Source: Meandrina meandrites
Taxonomy: Eukaryota > Cnidaria > Anthozoa > Scleractinia > Meandrinidae
Length of the DNA stretch: 64,000 nucleotides
Assembly: GCA_963693305.1 (NCBI GenBank)
Contig: OY855914.1
Span: forward strand, 16,740,899-16,804,898
Direction: 5' to 3'
In this document: in pieces, positions 40,625 to 51,690 of the stretch
Layout of the letters: every line of letters starts with the position of its first letter
How positions within the stretch are numbered: position 1 is the stretch's first letter
Program-made: the position numbers and the translations under genes
Notes under the pieces: model-generated
Told to the model about the DNA's origin: nothing
Database searches by the model: none
What the model saw: the letters and a program-made list of their open reading frames with translations, nothing else

Positions 40625-42928
40625 ATGAATCGTGTGACGTTTGAGCTGTCACCCCTTGATTCGAATGATGGTCAAATGATTTCTATTGATGCCTGGACTA
40701 TAAACAATGTATGTGGTCCTCTCGCAGCTGTAGACGTTGATGTAACAAGATGCAATCATCTGCGGAATCTTAAGCTCGCTGACAATTTCCCAAGGAAGGC
40801 TGCTACGGTGGACCTCCTGGTCGGTGCTGACCAGTATTACAAATTAGTGCAAGGGAGCATTAAAAGAGGACGACCAGGAACTACAGTCGCAACAAAATCA
40901 AGACTGGGTTGGCTTCTGAGTGGTCCTGTCCCAGGATCCAAGAAAAGTGAAGACACGACAGCCATGCTAACCGTGACGAAGATGTACAATGCACATGATC
41001 AACTTAAACGTTTCTGGGAGCTGGAAGCCATCGGAATTGTACACCAGCAGAGAGGTGAAACAACGGCCGAGGAGAAGCATGCAGTTGATCAGTTCAACGA
41101 TTCCTGTCGTTTCGATGGCGAGCGATATGAAGTTGGTCTTCCATGGAAGAGAGATCATCCACACCTCGTTGACAATTACGACCAAGCTTATCAAAGGCTT
41201 GTCTCCACCGAAAGAAGTCTAGTAAAGAATCCAGAGAAGGCGAGAATGTATTGTGAGGCAGTGAAACAATACATTGATGTTGAGCATGCCCGAGCAGTAG
41301 ACGAAGAAGATAACAAAGCAGACAAGATACGATACATCCCTCATCATGGAGTATTCCGAGAAGACAGAGACACTACGAAGTGTCGTGCTGTATTTGACAG
41401 CAGTGCCAAAACTCCTGATGGAGTTTCTCTAAACTCTTGTCTTCTAAAAGGTCCAAAGCTGCAGCCAGATCTCGGACATGTTCTAATCAGATTCAGATGC
41501 CACAAGGTCGGTCTAATGGCAGACATTAAGAAAATGTTTCTTCAAATCAAGCTCAGACGTCAGGATCAGAACAGTCATAGGTTCTTGTGGAGAGATCTTC
41601 AATCTGGTCGAGCACCCGACGTTTACTGTATGACCCGAGTGACATTTGGAGATACACCTTCTCCATTTCTTTCCATTGCTACAGTACAAAAGCACGCGAA
41701 AGAACACGGAAAAGAGTACCCAATGGCAGCTAAGGAAGTGAATGAGAATATGTACGTGGACGACGTGCTTTCTGGTGCCCCGGACGATGACAGTGCACTA
41801 CAACTGAAGGATGAACTTTGTGATCTTCTATCGAAAGGGGGATTTCAATTGATGAAATGGGCTTCAAATTCCCAGAAGGTTATGGAAACCACACCACTTC
41901 ATGAAAGAGCGCCAACACTTGTGCCGACCACTGAGCCCGAGAAGATGTCAGATTCATTAAAGGCGCTGGGAACTTCATGGAATACACAAGATGACGTGTT
42001 AATGTTTACAAATGGTTCCAGCATCTTGACAGAAGAAGATCCTCAGACAAAGAGAAGCTTGATTAGCCTGTACGCGAGAGTCTTCGATCCAATGGGTTTG
42101 CTGACCCCATTTTTGATGATACCGAAGTTGTTGTTTCAAGAACTTTGGGCTCGAGGTCTAGATTGGGATCAGTCACTAGACCCAGACATCGCTGAGTCTT
42201 GGGAGATGTGGAAACATGAATTGGCGAATGTGGATCAAATCAAAATTACGAGGTGGCTGATACAAAACTTGTCTTCAGTTGACAAAGTTGAACTCCATGG
42301 ATTTGGTGACGCCAGCGAAAGGGCTTATGGGTCAGCGGTCTACATTTGTGCTGAGGACGGAGATGGCAACAGAGTATCCAACTTAGTTATGGCCGAGTCC
42401 AGGGTAGCACCGATGAAACGGGTCACTCTGCCAAGACTCGAGCTTCTTGCGGCGTTCATCACTGCAAAATTACTAAGTTACGTCATACAAGCACTCCAAA
42501 TCACGATAGACGCAGTGTATGCTTGGTCGGATAGCCGGATTGCACTTGCGTGGATCGGGAAGCCAAGTTCTAGTTGGAAGGTTCCCGTTGCAAACAGAGT
42601 TCAAGAGATTCAGCAAGGAGTCGCACCAAGTCAATGGAGATTCTGTCCAGGAAACCAAAATCCAGCGGATTTAGTCACGAGAGGAATTTCTGCAGTTCAG
42701 TTAAGGGAGAGTAGTCTATGGTGGAATGGCCCACATTGGCTTCAACAACCCAGTTCCCATTGGCCTAAGTGCAAAGTTCAAAGTTCCTGTCCTGAAGAAT
42801 GTCTAGTTGAAGAAAGGAAGGAATCAGTTGAATCGCATTGCTTCATTTGCCAACCAAAAGCTCAAGCGGTCCGCCTTGATCTACCCGAGTTAGCGCTGCG
42901 ATATGAAACCTGGCAGCGCACCAGATAA
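40625..42928 (+). CDS. pol: BEL protease end, reverse transcriptase and RNase H
   Basis: 767 codons, in the same frame as the gag ORF. It opens with the second half of the DUF1758 protease (LLVGADQYYKLV), then the reverse transcriptase: KCRAVFDSSAKTPDGVSLN, LMADIKKMFLQIKL and the catalytic YVDD at 377-380. RNase H follows with FGDASERAYGSAVY (D in GDAS) and PRLELLAA, then AWSDSRIALAWI. It ends early (TWQRTR) in the linker before integrase, where related elements have a longer spacer, so a deletion plus frame change is likely. Confidence 0.9.
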   Translation: MNRVTFELSPLDSNDGQMISIDAWTINNVCGPLAAVDVDVTRCNHLRNLKLADNFPRKAATVDLLVGADQYYKLVQGSIKRGRPGTTVATKSRLGWLLSGPVPGSKKSEDTTAMLTVTKMYNAHDQLKRFWELEAIGIVHQQRGETTAEEKHAVDQFNDSCRFDGERYEVGLPWKRDHPHLVDNYDQAYQRLVSTERSLVKNPEKARMYCEAVKQYIDVEHARAVDEEDNKADKIRYIPHHGVFREDRDTTKCRAVFDSSAKTPDGVSLNSCLLKGPKLQPDLGHVLIRFRCHKVGLMADIKKMFLQIKLRRQDQNSHRFLWRDLQSGRAPDVYCMTRVTFGDTPSPFLSIATVQKHAKEHGKEYPMAAKEVNENMYVDDVLSGAPDDDSALQLKDELCDLLSKGGFQLMKWASNSQKVMETTPLHERAPTLVPTTEPEKMSDSLKALGTSWNTQDDVLMFTNGSSILTEEDPQTKRSLISLYARVFDPMGLLTPFLMIPKLLFQELWARGLDWDQSLDPDIAESWEMWKHELANVDQIKITRWLIQNLSSVDKVELHGFGDASERAYGSAVYICAEDGDGNRVSNLVMAESRVAPMKRVTLPRLELLAAFITAKLLSYVIQALQITIDAVYAWSDSRIALAWIGKPSSSWKVPVANRVQEIQQGVAPSQWRFCPGNQNPADLVTRGISAVQLRESSLWWNGPHWLQQPSSHWPKCKVQSSCPEECLVEERKESVESHCFICQPKAQAVRLDLPELALRYETWQRTR

Positions 42929-42966
42929 TAATTCCATAGAACGATCCGGTTGTAGAGAAACTGATC

Positions 42967-44286
42967 TTGAACGTGCATGAGAAAGCAAGCCATGCTGGTC
43001 CTGAAACGACTCTAGCGATCCTTCGTCAAAGATTCTGGCTTCCACGAGGAAGACGTGAGGTGAAACGAGTTCTTAAGAAATGTTTGACGTGCAAACGCTG
43101 GAATACTCAGCCGTGTCAACAGAAAATGGCGCCTCTACCAGCTGAGAGGGTGATGATAGCACCACCGTTTACCAACATCGGGTTGGATTTTACGGGCCCT
43201 CTGCACCTCAGAGTTGAAAAAATGCCAAAGTCAGTTACGACTAAAGCCTATGTCTGCATCTTCATTTGTGAAGATACCCGTGCGGTCCACTTGGAGCTGT
43301 TAAACAGCATGACCACTGAAGATTTTCTGCAAGCTTTTCGCCGCATGGCTAATAGACGGGGTATGGCAAAAGTGATTCACTCCGACAACCAGACCACTTT
43401 CCACAAAGCTGCAAAGGTATTCAAAACATCAAGTCAACGAATGAACAAGCTGACGAAGATAGACCCGAATGTAGTGGAAGATAAATTGGCTAATCAAGGA
43501 GTGAGTTGGAAGTTTATAACGGCGAGAGCTAGTCATCGCGGTGGTCATTGGGAACGAATGTGCAGGCAGCTTAAAGAACCCCTGAGGAAAGTGTTGGGTA
43601 AAGCCTTACTCAGTTACACAGAGATGATGACGGTCTTAACGGACATAGAAGCTACGATCAATTCACGCCCCCTGACGTACATTGGAGACGACATCAGAGA
43701 TGGAAGAGTAATCACCCCTGCACTTTTAGCTATTGGAAGAGATTTAGGGAACACACCAGATGATATCCCGAAACCAGTGAAGTTAAGGTTGTCCGATCGC
43801 TATCGGTATCAGCAACGTCTTCAAAACCACTTTTGGTCTCGTTGGTTACAAGAGTATTTACCAAGCCTCACGATCCGACAAAGGTGGACAAAGGAAGAAA
43901 TCCCTCTCAAGGAAAAGGATGTTGTGTTGGTCTCAGAAGATAACATTTCCAGAGGAAAGTGGAGACTCGGAAAAGTTGCTGAAACCTTTCCTGGGAAAGA
44001 TGGACGGATTCGCACTGTCAAAGTCTTGACGAAAAAAGGAATGATCAACAGACCTGTGCAAAGATTGCATCTGTTAGAGGCGCACAGAGACAGTGACTTA
44101 AATGAAAGAAATTCTTCAGAGAGTACTTCCGTTGAAAGAAATGAACGCGGTGCTGATGTTCAGGACGACGTACGAACCCCAGCTGATGTTCAAAGAGAAA
44201 TGAATGACTGTCCGTCATTGGCGGCGGAGGATGTTCAAGCCCGATCGCGTCATGGCAGGCCAATTAGGCCTCCCAAGAGACTTTAG
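42967..44286 (+). CDS. int: BEL integrase
   Basis: 439 codons in a different frame from pol. HHCC zinc-binding residues H4, H9, C39, C42 (HEKASH, CLTC). DDE core D74 (IGLDFTGPL), D140 (VIHSDNQTTF), E196 (HWERM). A C-terminal DUF5641-like segment follows (RYRYQQRLQNHFWSRWLQEYLPSL region), then an acidic tail that runs into the 3' LTR. The first ATG lies inside the zinc domain, so the true N-terminus lies upstream across the break. Confidence 0.9.
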   Translation: MNVHEKASHAGPETTLAILRQRFWLPRGRREVKRVLKKCLTCKRWNTQPCQQKMAPLPAERVMIAPPFTNIGLDFTGPLHLRVEKMPKSVTTKAYVCIFICEDTRAVHLELLNSMTTEDFLQAFRRMANRRGMAKVIHSDNQTTFHKAAKVFKTSSQRMNKLTKIDPNVVEDKLANQGVSWKFITARASHRGGHWERMCRQLKEPLRKVLGKALLSYTEMMTVLTDIEATINSRPLTYIGDDIRDGRVITPALLAIGRDLGNTPDDIPKPVKLRLSDRYRYQQRLQNHFWSRWLQEYLPSLTIRQRWTKEEIPLKEKDVVLVSEDNISRGKWRLGKVAETFPGKDGRIRTVKVLTKKGMINRPVQRLHLLEAHRDSDLNERNSSESTSVERNERGADVQDDVRTPADVQREMNDCPSLAAEDVQARSRHGRPIRPPKRL

Positions 44287-44498
44287 TACTCGGGTGCTAG
44301 AACATTTGTGATTAATATTCTGTTCTTTTGTTTGTTATGTTTGTGCATGTACTTTTCGTTTTTTCCCGCGTTGTTTAGTCGGTTGTTTTTTGATGTTACC
44401 TCGGATCGAAAAATAGGAGTTTTCGAAGATTAAAGGTTGAATGTATCTCGAGTCATCGGTCGAGTTTTTCTGTTCGATGGAATATCTGGGCCCGTACA
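44232..44498 (+). repeat. BEL 3' LTR
   Basis: 267 bp matching 38275-38545. The integrase ORF reads 55 bp into it before stopping. Confidence 0.93.
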
Positions 44499-44962
44499 CC
44501 AAACTTTTCAGCAACGTTTTAGCTGGCATTAAGCTTTCAAATAATCCATGGGATCTTAGCATTACTTAAACTTTGTTGTAACAGCTCCCAATTATACACA
44601 AGAATAATATTTTGAAGCAAAAATTCAACAGTCAAATGTGCAGCAATTTCTACCCAGCCGATTTTGTTGAAACTTGCTCACATTAAAACTTGGATAAGTT
44701 GAACTAGTTGACATTAATTAGAAAAAAATCTATCGTCGCGTTTGGAAAATATTCGCGTTTTTTCATAAATTGATTTTTTTTTAAAAACGCTAATACCTCG
44801 TGTTCGTTTATGTTGTTCGCCCTAAAGTTCAAAGCTTTATAAAATTTGAACATTTGTTATTTCGATTGCCAAAAATGAGAGAAATCGGTTAACGTTTACA
44901 TGCCGAAAACTCGATTTAGAAAAGAGCACCTCCGTTCCCAGAAATAGCCGTGGGCCACCTTA

Positions 44963-46070
44963 AAGTCGTTAAAAGACGTTATAGATCCCATGTCCTCAGT
45001 GAACCCGTTCCGCATAGTTGCCGATGCATATTTAAAGGGAATGTAATCCATGAGTTGCTATGTTTCCGTGTGGAACAACAAGTTTGCTTGATCCCGTAAG
45101 CTATGTGTAGTATTTCTGATTTGAAACAGACCACGCAGGTATGTCGGCATCGTGTCAGAATGCATGGCCTTAAAAACTGTGATCATCATGTCTTGGCTCC
45201 TGATACTGACCAGATCAATAGAGTTAATACATACATCAATAGAATTAATATATACAGCTATTTAAATTGACGTTGTCGGGTTAAAGCTTTAAGCTTACAA
45301 GCCAAAACCGTACTACAACCATACTACCTTTCGGTCCTGTCTTAAAGATTTAAGCCTCAATCCGACAATGTTAATCGTAAAAGCTGTATACACGAGTTGC
45401 GTTCTCCCTTAATGAAAAACAACATTTAACAAAATTAATGAAACTACAATGCAACTGATTGTACATTTAATTTTTTTTTTCTTTTTTTATGACCTGGTCA
45501 CCTTCCATTACAGAATGTAAGTTTGGATATTTTCCATGTTTTTGTAAATAACGAGCTGTAAAATATTGCGCGTCTTAAACGTACTGAAATCACTATCACT
45601 ACTTAAAGATTATACAACATGTTCTTGTTAACGCTCGGCCTAACTGACCAACTCAAAGGGTTCTGATCGACTGAGACTCTGACCCAACACATCAGCAACA
45701 CCATTGCGGTCCTCTACCAACTGAACTGTAAAGCCTTGATACGTTGAGCAGGTCTGAAGTCAATTGTAAACAGTGAAATAATCCGAATCCCGTTTAAACC
45801 TTGAATTTTTTCCAGGCTAAAAAGAACTCAATTGCTTTTAAGTCATTGTATTTTTAAATTTAAAAATCGCTTACACATTGCGAGGATCATTTCATTAATT
45901 TTCATCATTAACCCGCATTACTAGCTAACCAGAGAGGGAGGGTGGTGTTTGTCGGTGGGGGAATGGAGTGAGCTAGCCTCTTTGGGGTGGCCTGGGGCGG
46001 ACATGATCACAGAGCGTGGGTAACGGCGCGGAAGCGGTTGCTATGATAAACGTTACTTACGCACGCCGAC
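44963..46070. other. spacer with decayed tRNA-derived repeats
   Basis: At about 45690-45730 (cctctaccaactgaactgtaaagcc) and 45785-45845 (gaatcccgtttaaacc, then ttgaattttttccaggct) there are degraded, head-to-head pieces of the tRNA-like repeat that is intact at 57.6 kb. Otherwise nothing is recognised. Confidence 0.5.
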
Positions 46071-46074
46071 TAAC

Positions 46075-46264
46075 TAACCATCCAACCAACCAAACAACCA
46101 TCCAACCAACCAACCAGCCAACCAACCAACCAACCAACATCCAACCAACCAACCAACCAACCAACCAACCTACCTACCTACCTACCTACCTACCTACCTA
46201 CCTACCTACCTACCTACCTACCTACCTACCTACCTACCTACCTACCTACCTACCTACCTACCTA

Positions 46265-46295
<31 letters not shown>

Positions 46296-46335
46296 ACCTA
46301 CCTACCTACCTACCTATCTAACCAACCAACCAAAC
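46075..46335. repeat. (CCAA)n/(CCTA)n/(CCTG)n microsatellite
   Basis: A long tetranucleotide tract. The PTNQ/TYLP ORF through it (46016-46321) is an artefact. Confidence 0.97.
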
Positions 46336-46626
46336 AACTAAAGCAAGGGAGTAAGAAAGGCTTCCAGGGACTCAGGTAAACGAAGAAGGCAGCTATCTGG
46401 TTTAATTTGTGGCTCGACTCCCCCTACGTGACGCAAGATTTGACGTCGGAATTGACAAATCCAATAACGAAAAGCATTGTACGCGAATTGTTCACAGAAA
46501 ATGTATATTAAAACTCAAAAATTCGCTTTTTTGAGGAAACCGCTTTGTACTAATTTCAACATTAAGAGAGCTATTATTTTCCTTTTGTCTTGCCGATTTC
46601 TTTTTCTTTTTTTTTTCTTTTTGGAT

Positions 46627-46653
46627 ATGGCTTTTGTACCGGACAATCAGGCG
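46627..46653 (+). other. exon-like start MAFVPDNQA with splice donor
   Basis: ATG plus eight codons, then GTAAGTG. The duplicated segment at 62933-62959 has the same design with codon-level changes (MAFLPENQA, then GTAAGTG). It could be a first coding exon of a small duplicated gene. No downstream exon is identified. Confidence 0.3.
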
Positions 46654-47973
46654 GTAAGTGACTGTTTTCATATGTTAATTATGCTTCATAAAGAACTTCT
46701 GGTGGGATTGTGATGACAGAGTTTAGTGGGAATTTCTACCGGAAATTAGAGAAAATAAACAATTTCTTTCTTTTTTTTAATGTATTATTGTACAAGGCAC
46801 AGTTACCTGATAGTTAGTGTTGTTAGGAAGACTCTATACTCTCACACCGGCAAATGGTTAAAGCGACGCACGTTTGCCTTTCGTAAACATTCGATTACTT
46901 TACAAACTTTTTCAATATCATCGAATTTTAATAATCGCCCCTTCTGATCTAATTTACTCTAATAGTCAAAGCATAGTTTTAATGTATAACTTTGCCAAAA
47001 GTTGCAAAATTTCATAATAAAAAAGGGGGTCACCGGGGTCATTTTTGAGTTATTAGCGGTTAAATCTAAAATTAAGGTAATTATGGTAACATATTGTGTA
47101 ATGAAAATGACAACAACGTGTTCACCAATCACTAATCATTTGCTTGACACCATGGTTGTAGCATCAACTGATTAAGAGTGGTTATAATGACCCATCGGAA
47201 TCTAAGTCTTGGAAAGTGTTGGAAACGGTAGCCAGCCACCTTTTAAAAATCCTGAAAAGCCTTAGTAAAACTAAATTCCTAATTACACACCTTAGCGAGA
47301 CAACGAGCATCCCTGTTCTTTCATATGGTAGTCCCCCTTTCCTCCCAGATAAAAGTGTGTACAAATGAGTAAGAATAGTAAGTATTATTGAACTCGTAAC
47401 TTCACGGTCTTCATGATGATTCTGGACAGAAGATACTCACAGCTTAGTGGTGTTCAATGTACTAGTAGTACAATATTACTACAGCATTACTCATTTGAGA
47501 TGAAGACGGTTTCGGACACGCGTACAGAAATTTAAGTGTTAGAAGAAAGAAAGTTCTGACCGACGTTGGCTTGTTAGTATCAATCGATGATTTTAATCCA
47601 TATTCAATGTTAAGTAAAAAACTCTTCTGCTGCCACACAGCATTCATATCTGCATCGAGGAATATCGTCAAGAAAACTCCATTCGAGTAAAAAGTTAGAA
47701 AACTTGTGGGAACTAGTCGTTACCCTTACATCCGTGTCTGGAGGTGACATCTGCTTCTGGCTCGCCAATTATGACAGAAAAAAAATAGCCACACAGATTT
47801 AGGAAAGAATCATATAAACAGAACGCAAAGCATGCAGAGGCGATGAAGGATAACAACCCGATGCTCTTCGATTTAATTCATCGAGTAATCACGTAACACC
47901 TAGAACCAAATCTCCACGATCAGCTGAAAGTATAATGCGATGAATGATGTCTTCGCCTAAAAAGGGCAAGGAC
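46627..47973 (+). repeat. direct duplicated segment, copy A
   Basis: Matches 62933-63670 in blocks: the exon-like start, ctctcacaccggcaaatggtta (46847), acagaaatttaagtgtt (47522), and a long block gttagaaaacttgtggg to aaaaagggcaagga (47693-47973). Copy B lacks several hundred bp in the middle. Confidence 0.8.
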
Positions 47974-48174
47974 AAAAATTGTAAAACAAGAAGAAAAATA
48001 GTCAAAATCATTAATGAAGGTCTAGAGAAAAAGCAAGCTTTCAATATGGAATCAACATATGCTGCGTACATGCACTCTACCTTAGGGAGCAACGACATCA
48101 CGGGCGACGCCTCGGGAAATAGCACTAACAGCACTAACAGCAGCGGCGATAACCTCAGTATTTTTAAATACTGA
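47944..48174 (+). CDS. possible small Lys-rich ORF, unknown
   Basis: 76 codons with a basic start (SSPKKGKDKNCKTRRKIVK) and a Ser/Asn/Thr-rich end (SGNSTNSTNSSG). Not recognised. The duplicated copy at 63640 keeps MMSSPKKGKD and then meets a stop within a few codons, so the ORF is not conserved along its length. Could be an exon or chance. Confidence 0.2.
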   Translation: MMSSPKKGKDKNCKTRRKIVKIINEGLEKKQAFNMESTYAAYMHSTLGSNDITGDASGNSTNSTNSSGDNLSIFKY

Positions 48175-48184
48175 GGTTACTGAC

Positions 48185-48620
48185 TGAATAATCCGGGCAG
48201 GGGTCGGAAGAAGGGGGTCGGCCGATCTCCACCATATTTGTGTTGCATACAGGTCTTACCCAACTAGTAACCATGGCAACATTTTTTTGTTGATTGACTT
48301 CATTGTCTCGGAGATCAGACCACCCCCCAAAAAATTACCTCAATGGCGTGACAAAAGTTGTGATTTTGGGCCAACTTTAGCAGTATGTATCTCGGAACTT
48401 TTTCAAGCAACAGATATAATTTTACATCAACATAACACTTATCCTTTGGTGGTTTAAATGCATACAAGAACAAATGTTTACTATACATCATTCAAGTTCT
48501 GCATGCAATCATAGAAGGCATACTTCGCAACATTTTCAAAAATCGCAAAACTAGGCATTTTAAAATTCATGTTTCTCGAGGGTCCAGGAAGATACAACAA
48601 GAAGTTGCTAGCAACTTAAA
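48185..48620. repeat. dispersed repeat, inverted copy at 58.0-58.5 kb
   Basis: For example catggcaacatttttttgttg (48272) recurs reversed at about 58340, and ctcgagggtccaggaagatac (48576) at about 58035-58055. Both run about 430 bp with the same order in reverse, so this is one family in opposite orientation. Confidence 0.8.
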
Positions 48621-51375
48621 ACCGCGCTTTTATTTTTTGCTAATTAACAGCTTTCTTTCTCAATAGTCAAGGTAAAATTTAATCTGTTTGCATTGTGATT
48701 AAAGGACTAGCGAAGTAGTCACGTGAGTATCACAATCCGAGGCTTACGTTATCCCCGGCTATCTTTAGCTTGGGGTTTTCCATTGTAATGCCGTAGCCCC
48801 TGGACGTTTGGGCACGCTCAATTGTTTACTTAAGCAAATATTTTATTTCCCTTTAAATCTTTGAACTTGCTTCCATGAAACAGCTAAAGAATTTCTTTTC
48901 AATTGCCTAAACCCACAAGAAATACTCGCAGAAGTGCAAATGAATTAATGACTGTCGCTTCTGCCGATATAAACTTGCAAAAAAAAAAAACACACAATGC
49001 GAACAAAATGATGAATAAACAGTGTGCGTGACAATTGACGGTTGACTTGTTGCAGTCGAAATTATGCAAATTTTGGCCAAATTCCCACGTGCCCGTCGCG
49101 TGAAGCAAGATAGCAAACTATTTAACATTCGTGATTTGAATTGAGCCGCCTTTTGAACATTGAAATATTTTTTTCATGAATGGAATATTGGAGCGAAGAA
49201 TGAAATCAAATTTCCATAAATAAATTCATTATTCATCCTCGATAGAAACGCTTGAGCTGTTTTGACTGCATCGACCGTCGCTTCTGGCGAAATAAACATG
49301 CTAAGTAAACACAATCTTATTTGTCACGTAGCGAAAGTGAAAGCTGCAACGTCAGCGCATTCCATATCTGGTGTCGTACCTTTTTTAACCGCGCGGCCCT
49401 GGGCCGAGCGCGGTTCTTGCTCTGAACGGAGTTTTTTTTTTTTTTTTTTGTCGGTGAGTAGACTGATGCCCCCACTCGGCCAGACCTCGAGTCACGCAAT
49501 ATTATTGACAACACTCGGCCAGCGTTTGAAAGGTATCAACCTGAGGAAACTTTACGAATATTTTGGCTGTTATTTTGCTGTTTTATGTGAAATACCTGTT
49601 TCTTAAGCGTTTGACGTCTTTGGATATGAAGGAAAGTATATTTTAGCGGGCTTGAATTTATTGGTAAAAAGCATTACGTTCTTGTCAAAGAATGCGCTGA
49701 CGTTGCAACTTTCACTTTCACAAGGCATTGAGTAACATCCGCCAGACTTCGAGTCACGCCATTTTTAAAAGCTATTAATAAGTTACTTATGGAATTCTGC
49801 GAATGCTTTGGTCTTAACTTAGCACCAGCATTTTGAAATGTTCATCTTTAAATATTTGACTCAAAGAAAATACTAAATTTTCAAGCTATGAAAGAAACAT
49901 ATGTTTGTTTCCCTTTTTGTTTAATTCATGCCCATGCATGCCTTAATCGAAGTTCCAGGTTAAGACCATTACGTCATCTTAAATTTCACAACGGCTATGA
50001 GCGATTGTGCAATATTGGATTGTGTGACTCACGTGACTACTTTGCTAGTCCTTTACTCACAGTGCAAACGGATTTATGATTACAGATTAATGTTACGGAT
50101 AGTCTTTTCTTTATTGCATATAAAGTATATTTTCTTTGGCAGTCGAAGCGTTGGACTGGAAGGTTATATTGAATACACTAAAAAAGGTATTAGGTCAGCT
50201 ATGGAATGCGCTGATATTGCAGGTTCCCTTTCGCTACCTAAAGAAATAAGATTGCGTTTTCTTTGCAAGTTTGTATCGGCAGCAGCGACGGTCATTAATT
50301 TATTTGCACTTCTTTGAGTATGGCTTGTTGGTTTAGGCAATTGAAGTGGATTCTTTGGCTGTTTATCGAAGGAAGTTGAGGGATTTGACGGGAAATGAAA
50401 TATTTGCTAAAGTAAACAATTGAGCGTGCCAGAACGTTCAAGGGTTACGTCATTACAAGGGAAAAACCCCCAAGCTGAAGATAGCCTCGGACTGTGTGAC
50501 TCGCGTGACTACTTTGCTAGTCCTTTACTCAGAGTGCAAACAGATTTTGTTAAACCGTGACTTGTGAGAAAGAAAGCTGTTAATTAGCAAAAAAATATAA
50601 GCGCGGTTTTAAGTTGCTAGCAACTTCTTGTTTTAGTGAATTCAATATTTCCTTTGAATCCAACGCTTCGAAAAAACCCAAAGAAAAATATATATTATTC
50701 ACAACAAAGAAAACATTATCCGTAACATTTCCCGTACATCATTGTTCCAACAGCTTTTGGCCAATAAGCATCCCAGGTTGCGCGATTCAGTCCGGATCGT
50801 GATTTGGCCGATGGGAGGTTTGGGTCTGGTCACCGACAAAAAACGAAAAACAAGAAGTTGGTATAGCAACTTAAAACCGCGCTTATATTTTTGGCTAATT
50901 AACAGCTTTCTTTCTCAAAAGTCACGGTTAAATTTAATCTGTTTGCATTATGAGTAAAGGACTAGCAAAGTAGTCACGTTAGTCGCACAATCCGAGGTTT
51001 ACGTTGTCCCCGGCTATCTTTAGCTTGGGGTTTTTTGCCTTCTAATGACGTAACCCCTGCACGTTCGGGCACGCTCAATTGTTTACTTAAGCAAATATTT
51101 TATTTCCTTTCAAATATTTGAACTCACTTCAACGAAATAGCCAAAGAATTCACTTCGATTGCCTAAACCGACAAGAAATACCCGCAGAAGAGGAAACAAT
51201 TTTTAATGACCGTCGCTTCTGCCGACATAAACATGCAAATGAAACACAATGTTATTTGTCACGTAACGAAAGTGAAACCTGCAACATCAGCGCATTCCAT
51301 GGCTGACGTAATACCTTTTTCACTGTATTCAACATTCGCTTTGAATCGAACGCTTCGATAAAACCAAAAGAAAAG

Positions 51376-51411
<36 letters not shown>

Positions 51412-51545
51412 TTAATAATAATAATAATAATGATAATAAATCTCGTGCAAAGCAAAAACCGCGCTCGGCCCATGGCCGCGCGGTTAAAAAAATAAATCCC
51501 GTGCAAAGCAAGAACCGCGCTCGGCCCATGGCCGCGCGGTTAAAT
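48600..51545. repeat. cluster of related inverted and direct repeat copies
   Basis: The word block gttgctagcaacttaaaaccgcgc / ctaattaacagctttctttctca occurs at 48605-48665, reversed at 50565-50625, and direct again at 50860-50920. Blocks around ccccggctatctttagcttgggg (48755, 51017, reversed 50465) and gactgtcgcttctgcc (48950, 51209) follow the same order. There is no convincing gene; ORFs differ between copies. An (AAT)n tract lies at 51376-51438, and the wording ccgcgctcggcccatggccgcgcggtt occurs twice at 51460-51542. Confidence 0.7.
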
Positions 51546-51690
51546 ATCAAACTAATTGCAAGTTACTCACCACATATAGGAGAAAGTTTTAAGCCAGTGC
51601 TAAAATTGGGCCAGCGAATTTCTATTTTTTTTTTTTTTTAACGGTTCACTGTTTTACCACTTCGACGACTTTCATTTACCCAAGCAAATT
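51545..51690. repeat. dispersed repeat, inverted copy at 57.2-57.33 kb
   Basis: actaattgcaagttactcacc through acgactttcatttacccaagc is matched in reverse by 57200-57330. Confidence 0.75.

Larger units (their letters stand above)
38275..44498 (+). mobile_element. BEL/Pao LTR retrotransposon
   Basis: Two near-identical LTRs bound gag, protease, reverse transcriptase, RNase H and integrase regions in BEL order. CCAAA is duplicated at 38270-38274 and 44499-44503. The undisturbed partner TIR of the host transposon shows the matching empty site near 36890. The 5' LTR is followed by ttttggtagcagagc, in the place of the primer-binding site. Coding capacity is broken by a stop at 40619 and a frame change near 42930. 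Confidence 0.95.
36428..44960. mobile_element. long-TIR DNA transposon (TA target) hosting a BEL insertion
   Basis: It starts AGGTGGCCCGCGGCTATTTTTTGG at 36428 and ends with the complement (AGCCGTGGGCCACCT) at 44960, with TA on each side (36426-36427, 44961-44962). The arms are about 740 bp: left 36428 to ~37170; right split into ~37995-38274 and 44499-44960 by the BEL element. Without that insertion the unit is about 2.3 kb. The interior (~37170-37995) has no transposase-like ORF, so it is a non-autonomous foldback-type element. Family not assigned; a TA target suggests the Tc1/mariner-like group. Confidence 0.8.

Noticed and set aside
46016..46321. 101-codon ORF rich in PTNQ and TYLP
   Set aside because: It reads straight through a tetranucleotide microsatellite.
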